64,000 bases of DNA. It comes from Pseudisothecium myosuroides (taxonomy: Eukaryota > Streptophyta > Bryopsida > Hypnales > Lembophyllaceae). The notes under the pieces are model-generated. The model searched no databases. It saw only the letters and a list, made by a program, of their open reading frames with translations, and was not told the origin of the DNA. Numbering within the stretch: the first letter of the stretch is position 1; each line of letters opens with the position of its first letter. The DNA is taken from assembly GCA_951799445.1 (NCBI GenBank), contig OX637288.1, positions 26,577,288-26,641,287 on the forward strand, given 5' to 3'. Positions 11,078 to 23,309 of the stretch are shown piece by piece. Made by a program: the position numbers and the translations under genes.

Positions 11078-14000
11078 ATGGACAAGCTTCTAGCGAAATA
11101 CCCCGAGTATCCCCCAATCGAGCCCGTCAGCGACCTCCACACCAGCAATGAAGGCCCAAGCCTGTTCAGTGAAGCTGGAGCTTCGACCTCCAATACTTTC
11201 CCGCCACCAAGCTCCGAAGAACAGCAACATCTCTACTCTGAATCCTTCCCTCTCTTTCGGCTCCAGCACCATTCCGACAGGGATCCCCAAGACTGGCAGT
11301 ATTCGAGTCCGGAGAAAGTGTGTGCGGCGAGGGCCAACATTGATGACAACATGCTGGCTGAATTTGGAGGTTACGCGTGTCCGCAGCATGCTTTCTACAA
11401 CAGGCCGAGTAACAGCGGGGGTGGAGCTGGAGCTCAGTCGCAGTGGGTTGCGAATCTGCTTGTGGAATGTGCAAGAGCGGTGGCTGTGAGCGATGCGGGA
11501 CGTGTGAAGAACCTGTTGTGGGTGTTGAATGAGATTAGTTCGCCGTATGGGGATGCTGATCAGAGGTTGGCTGCTTGTTTTCTGCAAGCGTTGTTTTGTC
11601 GCGTCACGGGAACGGGAGTTAGCTGCCACCGTATTCTTTCTGCTGCGGCGGAGAAGACGTACTCGTTTGACTCGCTGCGTAAAATGATTCTCGATTATCA
11701 GGTACAGAATTCGAAAACGTAACCACTCACACTCACTCATGCTGTACCTATCTCTGATCAGGCTTTGGGAGCATTGTTCCAAAGGCCGGTTCAGTTTGAC
11801 TGCTTTTTTTGCTAGGGTCTGTTTTCTCTCAACATCCTGTCTCCTTGAGCTGAAACCTCAGTGTCAGATATAATTGAAATAAAGAAGTTGTAAACAGTGT
11901 AGATTCTTCTCCTCAGTTGCTTTTGATTGCGATGATTGATTACTATGATTAATCACTATGATTGGGACTTGACTTGTTAATTGGTTGACGCCTGGCAAAG
12001 AATAGTATGGATTGCGGATTGAAGAGGTCTGTACAATCAGTTGATCAGGTAGTATAGCATATTTCTTTTCTTGTAACAGAGGCAGTTTCATGGACTTGAC
12101 TTCGCAGTAAGCTAGAGATTGTTGACAAGGGCTGTGATATGATTTCCAGGAGGCCAGTCCATGGACAACGTTTGGTCATGTGGCGGGAAATGCCTCCCTG
12201 ATGGAGGCTTTCGAGGGCGAGATGAAGATTCACATCGTGGACATGAGCAGCACTTACTGCACACAATGGCCAACCCTTCTGGAAGCTCTCGCCACCCGGG
12301 CGGACGGCACTCCTCACCTGCGTCTTACCACGATCGTAATCTCTCCGGAAGAGAACGCGCTCCATGTGATGAAGCAGATCATGACGCGCCTGGAGCGGTT
12401 CGCGCGCCTCATGGGCGTCCCCTTCGAGTTCAACGTCACGCACCAGTCGCAGGATCGACTGGACAAGCTGGAGCTCGCCGAGCTGGAGCTCCGTCCGGAC
12501 GAAGTCCTGGCCATCACTTGCAACCACACGCTGCATCACGTGTCGGAGGTGGTGCCCGATGGGGAACAATGGAGTCCGCGTGATCGTCTTCTCGGTACAT
12601 TTCGGAAGGCCAATCCTAAGGTAAGTAACGCTCACGTTTATAATGCTGTACTGTACTCGGTTCACTTGCATTGAGCTTTGTTTCAAGTTCGTGATCTGGA
12701 ACGCAATCAGTTACACTTTTCAGGCGGCAGAACATCATTTAGTCGTTTGCTCTCTATGCGCGGATCGATTACAGGTTAACAGTTCGACACTTCGACGGAG
12801 GATAAATAGGTTTAACCGGGGGTTTAACCCGCTTGAATGTTGGGGGTACTTTTACTAATTTGTTTTACTAAAGAATATCTAATTTGTCACAAGGACATGC
12901 GTTACAACTGCTACTTACCCTAGCTTATTGAAGGTTGATTCTGTGACAAGGATTGACTAGCAGCTGGTAGTGATCGCGTGAGCTTGTACATTGCTATTTT
13001 TATTGGCGAATGTGCTCCTGTTGCATATATATTATAAGTGAGGTACAGCTTGAATGTGCACAAGCTAGATTGGACTCTGGAAACAGACTACCTAGCTAAG
13101 TGTAGCAAGGAGCGCAATTGTAGATTTATCCTGCTTGGGGTGAAAATACGATTGACATGCTTGGTTCGAGACTCTCTGGTTCTCTAGTTAAAATGATGGG
13201 ATAAAAACAATGACACCGTAAGAATGACACCAAAAGTTTTATGTACATAGGCTAGCATTTATACTCTTGTAGTAGTGTGATCGAGCTAAACGACACACGC
13301 TAGCTAAATGTCATCAATGCTCAGTGTACTGTCATCCTAGTACCCCCACCTTTCATGTGGTGAACTTCTGCTAGTGAAGTGTGTTCTCTGCTGTACGTCC
13401 AGGCGAAGGAAACACATGTCCCGCCTACTCTTCTCTACCTCGATACTCACGTCCGTCAGTGTAACGTGTATCCCCTTGTCGTCGCTCGCACCCTCCCAGG
13501 CATCTGGACACTAGTCCCCATCTAGATTCTACACCAATCAATCACGCAGGTCATCTACCACCAAAAGCTGGCACCCACATCTAGGACTCAGAAAAGCGCA
13601 GGAGCCACCGCACAAGTCTCTGTGTCAGTCTGGAATCAATCATCATTGATTTCATACAAGGTGTTGACCTACTAATTCCAAACCTCCCCGCATGCATGCA
13701 ACGTCAATTTTGTATACATTGGCGGTATTCCTCTACTTCGGGACGTGGCCGGCCTGAAACATAAATCCATGCCTGTCTTAGTTTCTTGACTCACTGAAAT
13801 TAGACCCTGGCTGGTGACTACATGTGCATGTCACAACTTTCGACACTAGCTAGAAGTAATCGCGCCAATGTAACGAAATTGATGTTCGATCTGTATGTAC
13901 TTTCATGCGTGCATGCAGATCCTGGTCGTAGTGGAAGAAGAGATGGACCTGGTTTCATCGAACTTCCTGGCTTCCTTCTGCGAGGGTCTACGTTTGTACT

Positions 14001-14257
14001 CTCTCCTGTTCGACTCCCTGGACGAGAGCTTCAGCAGGACTAGCTCTGAGAGACTCTTGTTGGAGCGGATGTGGGCAAGAAAAGCCGTCAGCTTCGTGGC
14101 TTGTGAGGTGCCCGAGAATGTGGAGCGGCAGCAGAAAGCTTTGGAGTGGGAGGAGAGGCTGCGACGGAGAGGGTTCCTGTCGTGCAACTTCAGCGACGAT
14201 GTTGTGGACGACGTCCGGGCACTCCTCAAGAGGTCTGACAAGCTTCAGGACTTTTAA
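11078..14257 (+). CDS. SHR: SHORT-ROOT-like GRAS transcription regulator lacking the SAW domain
   Basis: Three exons, 11078-11701, 12150-12620 and 13919-14257, all joined in phase 0, giving 477 residues. The GRAS region starts near residue 123 with QWVANLLVECARAVAV (first leucine-rich repeat). Exon 2 opens with SPWTTFGHVAGNA and carries HIVD (236-239, the VHIID motif) followed by a CTQWPTLLEALATR block, which is diagnostic of the SHR branch. LDESFSRTSSERLLLER and SDDVVDDVRALLKR in exon 3 match the PFYRE and pre-SAW parts. In seed plants SHR is a mobile nuclear regulator that partners SCARECROW in radial patterning; a similar role here is inference. The frame stops at LKRSDKLQDF, so the Trp-rich SAW tail is missing. 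I found no downstream exon encoding it up to 15.7 kb. The N-terminal 120 residues are low-complexity, as usual for GRAS proteins. Confidence 0.88.
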
Positions 14258-14283
14258 TTATATGCTTTAACCGTATCGTTAAA

Positions 14284-14697
14284 TAATTAATAAAAAGTAT
14301 TAAATTCTTGGCTAAATAATGTTTAAATATTCCTTGTTTCTGAATGTTATATTAATTAATTTGCCAATAGGTGTTGGTTAAGCTCAATCGAGCATGTTTT
14401 CAAAATAGTGTACTGAATGACATATTGATATCGACCAGTGTCGGGATGTGAAGGGTGTAACTCACACACAAAGCGTGGGACCATGTAGCCACTAGGTAGA
14501 TTTTTCACACAGGGGATTCAATGTGATAATTCTGTTACCCAATCATATCCGCATTAATTAGTGAAATCAATATTAAATTATTGGCTAATATATTATATAT
14601 ATTCCCAGTTATTTTAATTGGACAACGGGTGTTGGTTCAGAGCATGTTTTTTTAATACTGAATTCTATCAGTTTCGGGATTTGAAGGGTGGTACTAG
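14284..14697. repeat. Diverged tandem duplication just after the GRAS stop
   Basis: The blocks at 14284-14456 and 14548-14697 run in the same direction. They share 'aatattaaatt-ttggctaa', 'gggtgttggtt', 'agcatgtttt', 'actgaat' and 'tttcgggattgaagggtg'-like phrases. The interior is AT-rich and non-coding. The first block begins only about 27 bases after the truncated reading frame ends. Confidence 0.6.
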
Positions 14698-16815
14698 GCT
14701 AGCTAGCTTCCATCTCAATAGTGGTTCACAGCTTCACGCTATTAAGTACACAATGTACTGTCTTGCGTATATCTGTGCACGGGTACGTACACTCAATTGA
14801 ACCTGAGCTCGAAGATATCGATAGCAGTACGTGATTTACTAGTAAGATCGATTCAGTCTGTATTCGTACAGCGATGATGTACAGATGTATACATTATTTT
14901 CCTCTGGCTTAACGTCTGAGGGAGCTTGCTGGAGCTGGGAGAATGTGGATCTGGAGCTCCGAAACTATGGCTTCAGCTAGAAGAATCTGGACATAAATCA
15001 CCTGTCAAAGATTTGCCTTGGATTAACCTGAACTTGTTTGTAGAGTGTACACTTGGGTAAGGAATTGAAATGAAAACTGAAGGTTCAATTGGTTTGAAAC
15101 TGCGCAGATACAAAGAGGGGTGGGGACTTAGCATCAACGATAACAGACTGTACCTCACATGGAAAGAGCAGGTGGTGCTGTGTGCCACTGCTTGGAAGCC
15201 CATCGCCAACCCGTCACCGGAAACGTGAACTTGCAACCATGCATCCAAGTTCATATATAACGGACCCCGTCCCACAAATATATGCTGCAGAGTGCCAGCA
15301 TATATCAGGTTAACATTATTTAACACTTTCGATCAAATGGAAAATCATTGAACGTTAGTAGCCTCATTCTTTGCAAAGTAACTGACAGGTCGTTGAATTA
15401 GTACGCAATTGCAGACAGACAGTCAGTCAGACAGAGGCAAGTAGGTGACTAGGTCGGTACTGAATTCAATTATTGTCACTAAATTAATTAATTAATTGAA
15501 AAATAGATGAGAGTAGTCAGTGCCCTGCAGTCTAGTCTAGCTTTCATTCTTGGCAAAACTTCACGAAGTCAAAATTAAAAGTGTCCCATCAAGACCTTAC
15601 TACGACTCAGAAGTTTTGAGAAGAATGGAAGTCTTGCAACTGTAGGGGGGCACTGCTGCAGTACAGGACCTTCAGAAGTAGGTTTTACACTCACGGGAAT
15701 GAAGACTGAGCCTGAGTGTTGGGATTCGTTTTATGGTCATATTCATTAAAATGGCGTATTTCAGAGCACCATATAATTGTGACTTCCAAGGCTCTAAAAA
15801 CAAGAATAGGTGTAGATTCGAGGTTCCATTCGAGTGGCTAGAAACAGGCCAATGTGCCAGTTTCTTGAATTTTTTCCATTTTAATGAATATGACGCTTTT
15901 TACTCTCTATGTCACAAGGAAGTCAATTGCTTTTGTTTCTTTGCTTTGTTACTTCTCTAAAGTGGCTCCAAGAGCTTGGTTGTTGTCACCAATTCCAGCA
16001 AATTTTGCATGATAATAATTGCTATTTTGAAATTTTTTAGCTACAAATGAAATGGGTACAGTGGACAAATGCAGCAAGTGCTATGCCTGTGCAGCTCCAG
16101 ATGTAACTTAACTCATACTTCAGTAGTCAATGGTCACCTGGTACATGATAATGGTCACCTATTTAATTAGACAGGCCGCAACTTTTGAATGATTGTTCAG
16201 ATGCATTTTGTTGTCTACTGATCATTGGAGACGTTACCGTACCTAGCATCATATAATAGCACGGATTTAGAATGCCAAGTAATGGAATTTTGTGCCACTG
16301 GAGGCTGAGACTCTGGAATTTGACTGTAGAGGCATGATCCATTTGCTACTGTTCAGCAGATTATTTATTCAATTACATGCTTGAAATGCTATGGATATGA
16401 AATTATACAACCCTAGCTGGTTACTGATTGTCTCCAAGTTGGACTCTGGTTGGAAAAGTTGATTGTTGGTTTCTTGCTTTTGGAAGTCTGTCTGAGCTTT
16501 GAGCAGTTGCTCTTACCCTCTGATACGGTGTACTTGTGTTACATTATCTAGACTTTGTGTGCAGTAGTTTGAATGAAATTAAAGTATTTGAACCTGAGTG
16601 AAGTCAATGAACGTTGAGGTGTGGGACAGATTTGTAGGACTCCCGTGGCAGCTTTCACTTGGGGCTCAGGACATGTTACAGTAAGGTGCACAAGTCTGGA
16701 AAATGCATGTCATGCACTTTGTTTTGGAGCTTCCCAGTCCGCCCTTCATGAAGGCAGTCAAGCCATGGCAGCGGCAAGTCCAGCCTGGGTCCAAAAAAAC
16801 TTGCCCCAATGCTAC
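14698..16815. other. Gene-free stretch
   Basis: No supported gene. Scattered open frames (such as 14973-15326 on the minus strand and 16621-16818 on the plus strand) have no recognisable product. A short TTAA repeat lies near 15484-15500, and one dispersed inverted-end element is annotated separately at 15746-15885. Confidence 0.5.
15746..15885 (+). mobile_element. Short element with TTAAAATGGCG ends, copy 1
   Basis: Starts TTAAAATGGCGTATTTCAGA and ends 'cttgaattttttccattttaa'. The ends are inverted over about 10 bp and the element is 140 bp long. A homologous 136 bp copy in the same orientation lies at 30979-31114 inside aconitase intron 1. A decayed trace ('aaatggcgtatttaaagtgc') occurs near 55322. 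No coding capacity. Confidence 0.6.
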
Positions 16816-17121
16816 TAAGGTAGTAGGCTCATAAACCAACCATCTACGAGCTGTTTGCCATTATGGGGAAGCTAAACTCATTGAAACAATTTTCAGTAAA
16901 TTTTAGTAGGAAGAAAAATGGAATTCACATCTAATCCAAGTCATTTCATATTTTTGGGACCTTTGTGGAATTAGTTATGAATTTTTGAAGTTGAAAGGCA
17001 ATGGTCATTAAAAACGACCACTTCCTGAAATGTACATTTTTGGTACATGGAAGAAAGCAAAATGTACCTGTGTGCCATAATTGGTTTTACAACCCGGTTG
17101 CTTTATGAGCCTACTACCTTA
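16816..17121. mobile_element. MITE family C, copy C1 (TAAGGTAG ends)
   Basis: Starts TAAGGTAGTAGGCTCATAAA and ends with the inverse TTTATGAGCCTACTACCTTA, a near-perfect 20 bp inverted end. The 306 bp interior ('ggaagctaaactc-ttgaaacaattttcagtaaatttt') is shared with copies at 22487-22798 and 23013-23309. The target duplication looks like TA or TTA. Confidence 0.8.
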
Positions 17122-17246
17122 GCACCTCTTTTGCACGGGCATAGCATTTCCTAGTTCAAGTACAACATTTTTTGGCTCTTTTCAATTCCCTCCAAGTGAC
17201 CTAGCAAAACTTTTAAGAGCACCTCCAATGTAGCTAAGAACAAGTG

Positions 17247-17617
17247 CATTAGAGAAAATCTGGGGCCTTTGGAGGGCAGCCCTTCGAGGGACCCTGAAAT
17301 TTACTTTTTTTTGCAAAAAAATTAGTTTTTTCCCTATTTTTGCGTAGCATATACTGCAGCAACAGTGGCGTCCGGACCGAAATTTACGAGTAAATTTATT
17401 TATTTATTTATTTATTTAAATTTAAAATCTTTAAAAAAATTTAAAAAAAAAAATTAATTTTAAAAAAAAAAATCGCGATTTCTAACCGTTTCGGCGAGCA
17501 GTTAGTTCACTGCGGGACAGTTCTGGAGTGACAGTTCTGGAGTGACAGGCCAAGCATTTTAATAGCTTGGCTTGTCACTCCAAAGCAGCCTTCTGAAGGC
17601 TGGGTTTTTTTCTAATG
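17247..17617. mobile_element. MITE family E, copy E1 (CATTAGA ends), intact
   Basis: Starts CATTAGAGAAAATCTGGGG and ends 'gggtttttttctaatg'. Inside is a 43 bp hairpin ('ggagtgacaggccaagc' to 'gcttggcttgtcactcc', about 17540-17582) and a 'ctaaccgtttcggcgag' block. The reverse complement of this element matches 20351-20943, except that the latter carries a 203 bp insert. No coding capacity. Confidence 0.75.
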
Positions 17618-20350
17618 GCATTATGAAGTGGCTACTAAAAAAACAATGCCCCAAGCCTTCAATGCAACCGGCATTGGTCTTTCTTTATTTTTGGCCTCGT
17701 CATTTTCCATCCCTAGCTTAGCATTTTGGCAAAATATGAAGAGCTTGCAAGTTGACTTACAATAGCAAAAGCCATAAATGATAGACCTTTTCAAGCTTTG
17801 TTATGTGTGCCAATTGATTGGAACTCCCCTTTTGCATTTACGAAAGGTCAGTTTTTTAATGTAAAATCTTTTTCTTTCCGTCTTTTTATAATGCGAAAAA
17901 GTCCATTTGAGGTTTGGATTGCTGGCTTTGCATTGGGTCAATTTTTTTCAAAAATTTCCTGAACAAAATGAGGTTTGCCTATCTCCACTTCAAAATTTGG
18001 ATAGTGTGCTTGTTCCCATCTCCACATTAAGAATGCTCTAAGAATGTACTTAAGCTAGTGAAGGAGCAGAAAGAGAGTTGTGAATGGGAAGCAAGGGGTG
18101 GTTTAGGGATTTAAGTATTATCACAGAGGTGAGGTGCATGTGCTAGGAAGTCAAATAATAAAAAAGGGGACGTGAACTAACACTGCATGTACCATTGCAA
18201 TGCCCAATTACTAGCTTAGGACTGAGGCGGATGTTCTTACAAGTAATAAACCTTTACAACTTAAATCCTTTAATTTTTCTTAAATGACCATATTCGTTAT
18301 ATTGAGACTTTTTGCAAATTTTGAGACAGAATGCTAGCTATTGTAAATTCATTTTGAAAAATATTAATTGAAACCAAAAATAAATAATTCTAAAATAGTG
18401 ATTCTAAAATAAAATTCTAAAAGTTGATATTGTTACCTATTTATAAAAAAATACTAATAAAGAGATAAAGCGGTTTATCTTTGAGTCAAAGGTAAAAATG
18501 AGACTGTGAAAAGTCTCAATATAACAAATATGGCCTTTAATAACATATCTTTGAATGTACAAAAATGCTATTTACTTTACTTTCATCAAATTTGTTTTCA
18601 AAGAGAGTTTTTTTAAAGATTCAAACATTTTTTTTGAATGAATAAGAAGTTTTTTGACTATCAAGCAATACATTGTCCTAAAAGTTAAAACACTTTGTTT
18701 AGCATCCCAAATATGAACTTTGAAGTGCTTAGGAATTAAGCATATCACTCAAAACTATTTCAAACTTAAGTTTGTAAAGTTTGAATTTGGACAGTTCTAC
18801 ATGATATGAATATCCATGTATGCATGTGAATAATATGATAGGCGGAAAGCCATCACCTTTGGATAGGCCAAATTGAAATATACATTTACTAGTTTATCTC
18901 TTTCCGTAAGTGAAAATGTGGAATCTTAATGTACATTTACTGACCTCCTTCGGCCTACTTGTTTAGAAAGTTGCATGAGATCAATAATATATTCATTGCA
19001 AACTCACTTATCCAAAGAAATAGCTAAGTCTACATTTCAATTCTACCTACCTAGGGGATAATGGCTTTTTGTTGTTTCAAGGCGTTATGAATGGATTGAA
19101 TAAATAGAAGGGCAATAGGGCTCAAGAAACACTTGTACAAATTGTAGGACTTCAAGGCACTTTGATTGTTAAAACATCTTTTGAAGGTTAGGAGAAGTTC
19201 TTCAAGAATAATGATCCAATGTTGCTAGCAACAATCATGAAAATGATATTGATAGAATGTATTATGTATATTAGACTTACATCAAGTTTTTAAACTTTTA
19301 AATAAATTTATTTAGCAAATGATTTTCTTTTTGAGAATATATGACAATTACACTTTTAGAGCTTTTTAAGTATTTTTAACCGTTGACTTTGATTGCAAGA
19401 CATGTATACTTGTCAATTTTATGCCAAATGAAATTTTGGTAGTATTAGAAGTAATATGAGATTTTGTATTTTTTTAAATGTTAAATAAAACATGAAAAAT
19501 CAGTAGAACACTAAAACTATTCATTTATTAAAAAGCTTAAGTCAAAATGATTTTTACAAATGGTTATGGTAAAAAATGAATTGATAGAAATTAGAAAATT
19601 TCAAGAGAATTGATATTTTGATGCAACTTGTATTTGAAAATTAATAGTGATTTAAAAAATTGTCTATTTTCTTACCTTTTCAAATCCATTATTATATCCT
19701 GAAACCAATAATTATAAAAAACATTGTACTAATATAATTATACTAGAAACACAAGCTCAAGACAAAGTTTTTTTTATTTAAAAAATATATTGGTTAGTTT
19801 GTATAAAACTTCTACTAGATATCTACAATTTTTGTTCTAAATTTTTAAAATTAGAGCTACAATATTATTCAACTTCCAAATAACAAATTATAGATGGTCC
19901 TCTAGTTATGAACTATGTTTATTAATATGAAATTATCTTTTGAAAATAATCATGGAAAATAATTGTGAAAAAATAATTATAAAACACTCAATGAAAAATT
20001 TAGTATTATGTTTTTTAGTTAGAAATTTTAAAGAAATAGTCTGAAAATTATGGCCAAAATCTAGAATTTCTTAGTAGTATTAGAAGAAATTTCAGCCCCC
20101 GAAGGGACCGCGAGTTTTGACCCCCCGGGTGCAATTGCAAAAAAAATTCAAATAAAAAATTATTTGATTTCGGGTGCTAATGTGGCACTACTTGTGCCAC
20201 ATCAGAATTTTTTTATCTTTTAAATATTTTTTAAATATTTTTTAAATTATTTTAAATATTTTTTTATAAAAAAAAATTATTTTCTTAATGCTCTGTAATT
20301 GCACCGCAGGGGTGCCGAAAATGATCTGTTAACAGCCTCTTTCAGGGCTG
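17618..20350. other. Gene-free AT-rich stretch
   Basis: Very AT-rich and free of long open frames; no gene is supported. At about 20124-20322 a weak inverted pair ('gggtgcaattgcaaaa' and 'taattgcacc-caggggtg') brackets an AT-rich core that also holds a short hairpin ('gtggcactacttgtgccac'). This may be another decayed inverted-end element. Confidence 0.45.
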
Positions 20351-20504
20351 CATTAGAAAAAAAATCAGCCCACCAAAGGGCTGCTCCGGAGTGACAAGCC
20401 AAGCTATTAAAATGCTTGGCTTGTCACTCCAAAACTGTCTTGTAGTGAGTAGTCAGCTTGGCTAACTACTCGCCGAAACGGTTAGAAACTGCGATTTTTA
20501 TTTT

Positions 20505-20537
<33 letters not shown>

Positions 20538-20943
20538 TTTTAATTTAATAAAAAATTTAAGAATTAAAAAAAAAAAAAAAATTACTCGTAAATTTCGGTT
20601 CCTAGGCCATTGTTGCTGCAATTTCTGCTGCGCGAAAGTACACTACAAGAGAAAGGGGTGTTTTAAGTAGTGTCCTAGACATCACGTCTTTTAAGTAACG
20701 TCTTTTAAGTAAGTTTTTAAGTAAAATTTTACTAAAAAGACAATCTTTTTAGTAAAATTTTACTTAAAAACTTACTTAAAAGACGTTACTTAAAAGACGT
20801 GATGTCTAGGACACTACTTAAAACACCCCTTTCTCTTGTAGTGATAGGGGGAAAACAAATTTTTTTGCAAAAAATAAATAAATTCCAGGGTACCTTGGAA
20901 GGCTGTGGAGCAGCCTTCCGGAGGCCCCAGATTTTCTCTAATG
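20351..20943. mobile_element. MITE family E, copy E2, interrupted by a hairpin element
   Basis: Starts CATTAGAAAAAAAATCAGCC and ends 'ggccccagattttctctaatg'. It is an inverted relative of E1 and shares the internal 43 bp hairpin (20391-20433), the 'cgccgaaacggttag' block and 'attactcgtaaatttcgg'. A 203 bp CACTA-ended hairpin (20641-20843) splits it. Without the insert it is about 390 bp, similar to E1 (371 bp). Confidence 0.75.
20641..20843. mobile_element. CACTA-ended near-perfect hairpin MITE, copy F1
   Basis: Starts CACTACAAGAGAAAGGGGTG and ends with its exact inverse. The whole 203 bp is a palindrome with arms of about 98 bp and a loop of a few bases at 20742. CACTACAAGA ends are typical of CACTA (En/Spm) elements, which make 3 bp target duplications; here the flanks are GTA and ATA. 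The E1 copy of the host element supplies the empty site ('gcaaaaatagggaaaa' on the opposite strand). Confidence 0.85.
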
Positions 20944-21668
20944 GAAACTTCTTGTAATGAAGGCCAAGGATAATAAATGTAGCAAGTATTTTTTGCAATT
21001 ACCCTACTGAATATCCATATCAATAGGAGCTTAAATCAAATGAAGATGTTTTATCTGAAAATTTAAAGGATGTTTTATGTGGAAAATTCTAATGCAATTT
21101 ACTAACCTCATAATACTACTAAGTTACAAAAATTAGCCACTAATATTCAAAGGTGTTTACTATTATTGTTGAGAATCTATATTTTACTAAATTATAGGAG
21201 GCTTGAATGTTTAGAAGTGTTGAATCAACAAATGAGCACGACAAGTCTTTGATTTTGATAGCCACTATTCCATCCCTTGCAATCAAGCTTTTGGGGGGAT
21301 TTATTTTCTATTTTAATCTATAATTCTTTGAGTTGCCCACTTCAAACTTTGTATTGCTAGGGCGGAGTAAATTGCTAATATTTTATTAAATTAAATAAAC
21401 AATAAACAATAAAAAAAAATATAAATGTGTTGAAAAGTTATACAAGTAGCGGAGGTGGCAACCAAATTTTTTTATTCATTAGCCCAACAACCTTATTCTA
21501 GTATAGAAAGGAAATACTTTGTTTCTATATGATTACGCGGGAGACAAGATCCTCTGTGCAATTGTTTTTGAGTGACTAGGAGTTTATCGTATTTTTGCTT
21601 TAAGTATTCATATTGGAAAGTATTGTTAGTTTTAATCCCTTATGACCTATGTATTTTGAGCAAAATTT

Positions 21669-21871
21669 CACTACAAGAGAAAGGGGTGTTTTAAGTAGTG
21701 TCCTAGACATCACGTCTTTTAAGTAACGTCTTTTAAGTAAGTTTTTAAGTAAAATTTTACTAAAAAGATTGTCTTTTTAGTAAAATTTTACTTAAAAACT
21801 TACTTAAAAGACGTTACTTAAAAGACTTGATGTCTAGGACACTACTTAAAACACCCCTTTCTCTTGTAGTG
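21669..21871. mobile_element. CACTA-ended near-perfect hairpin MITE, copy F2
   Basis: Also 203 bp and nearly identical to F1, with TTT on both sides as a 3 bp target duplication. The central loop reads as the reverse complement of the F1 loop, so the two copies are in opposite orientation. One arm carries a single mismatch ('gacttgatgtc' where F1 has 'gacgtgatgtc'). Such high identity implies recent movement. Confidence 0.88.
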
Positions 21872-22486
21872 TTTAGAGGTGCTATAAAAGATTTCTCTTA
21901 CATTTTTTTGAGGTTTTCCTAGAAGAAACTATATTATGCATCATGAATAGATATTATCTATATGATCAATATTAGAAAAAAAACTATAGGTATACTTCAA
22001 ATCAATTTAAAAGAAATTCACTTTGCAATTCATCAAATATATAATTTATATTTCTAGCATACAATTTTTGTTACAATTGTCTAAAATTTCAATCTAAACT
22101 TGGATATTGTCATAGCAATGGTATCCAAATGTTCAAAAACAATTTGGATATAGTCATAGCAATGGTATCCAAAGACAACAATAGTTGGCTAGATTCTTCC
22201 AATTTTTATCATGTGTCTTTTCAAGAGACTAATGCTATGGCATGGTGGCAAAAGCTATAAAGTAAGTTGTGTATAAGATTGAACTGGAATGATATAGATG
22301 CTTATTAGAGCTAATGAATACATCGTTTATGGTTTAAGTAGCGTAATAAAGACTAGTTCATATGCTAAGCTCATACTGAATATTGTGTATTTTAGTAACA
22401 TGCAATTTTATTATTACAAAATACATGCTTAGATCAAAGATGTGAGCATAGATTTCAACTTTTTCAACTTTTGACCCTTGTGAAGC

Positions 22487-22798
22487 TAAGGTAGTTTGCT
22501 TTTAAAGTGACCATTTAAGAGATTATTGCCTTTTCAGGTAAGCTAAACTTCTTGAAATAATTTTCAGTCAATTTTTGTAGGAAGAAAAATGGAATTGGCA
22601 TCTAATCTGAGTTATTTCATATTTTTAGGACCTTCATGGAATTAGTTACAAATTTTGAAGTTGAAATGCAGTAGTCACTAAAAGCGACCACCTCCTAAAA
22701 TGCACTGTACACTAGTGACACATTTAAGAAAGAAAAATTGATTTCTCTATCTTGATCGCTGATAGAGCACACAGTTGCTCTAACAGCAGACTACCTTA
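22487..22798. mobile_element. MITE family C, copy C2
   Basis: Starts TAAGGTAGTTTGCTTTTAAA and ends 'cagcagactacctta'. The interior matches C1 and C3, including 'taagctaaacttcttgaaataattttcagtca' split by small differences. 312 bp, non-coding. Confidence 0.7.
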
Positions 22799-23012
22799 TA
22801 TGTGTGAAGCTTTAGTGAATGAAATCAGTTTAGGCAATTGAAATGATCTTGCAATTAGATTTTGAAGACTGAGATTGTCCTATGCTTTTCCTCTGAATTT
22901 GGTTTAATTTGTTTCATATGTTACATTGTAGTTTTCTTTCAAAAGTATTCCAAATTTCTTTTGTACTGTATAATTACCAGAACAGAAGTCTTAAAATAGA
23001 ATGATGAAAGAA

Positions 23013-23309
23013 TAAGGTAGGTGGCTCTAAAAGCAACACTTTAAGAGCTGATTGCATTTTGGGGGAAGCTAAACTCCTTGAAACAATTTTCAGTAAATTT
23101 TTGTGGTAAGAAAAATGGAATTGGCATCTAACCCAAGTCGTTTCATATTTTTTGGACATTCATGGAATTAGTTATGAATTTTTGAAGCTGAAAACACAGT
23201 GGTTTCTAAAAGCGACCCTCTCCTGAAATGTACACTTCTGATACATGTTAGAGGCAAAATCTACCAAATCGCTTTTAGAGACATGTCGCTTTTACAGCCC
23301 CCTACCTTA
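23013..23309. mobile_element. MITE family C, copy C3
   Basis: Starts TAAGGTAGGTGGCTCTAAAA and ends 'gtcgcttttacagccccctacctta'-like text. At 297 bp it lies only about 215 bp after C2 in the same orientation. The termini also match C4 at 41148-41560 ('tctaaaagcga'). Confidence 0.72.

Noticed and set aside
11090..11782. 230-codon minus-strand frame
   Set aside because: Antisense shadow of GRAS exon 1.
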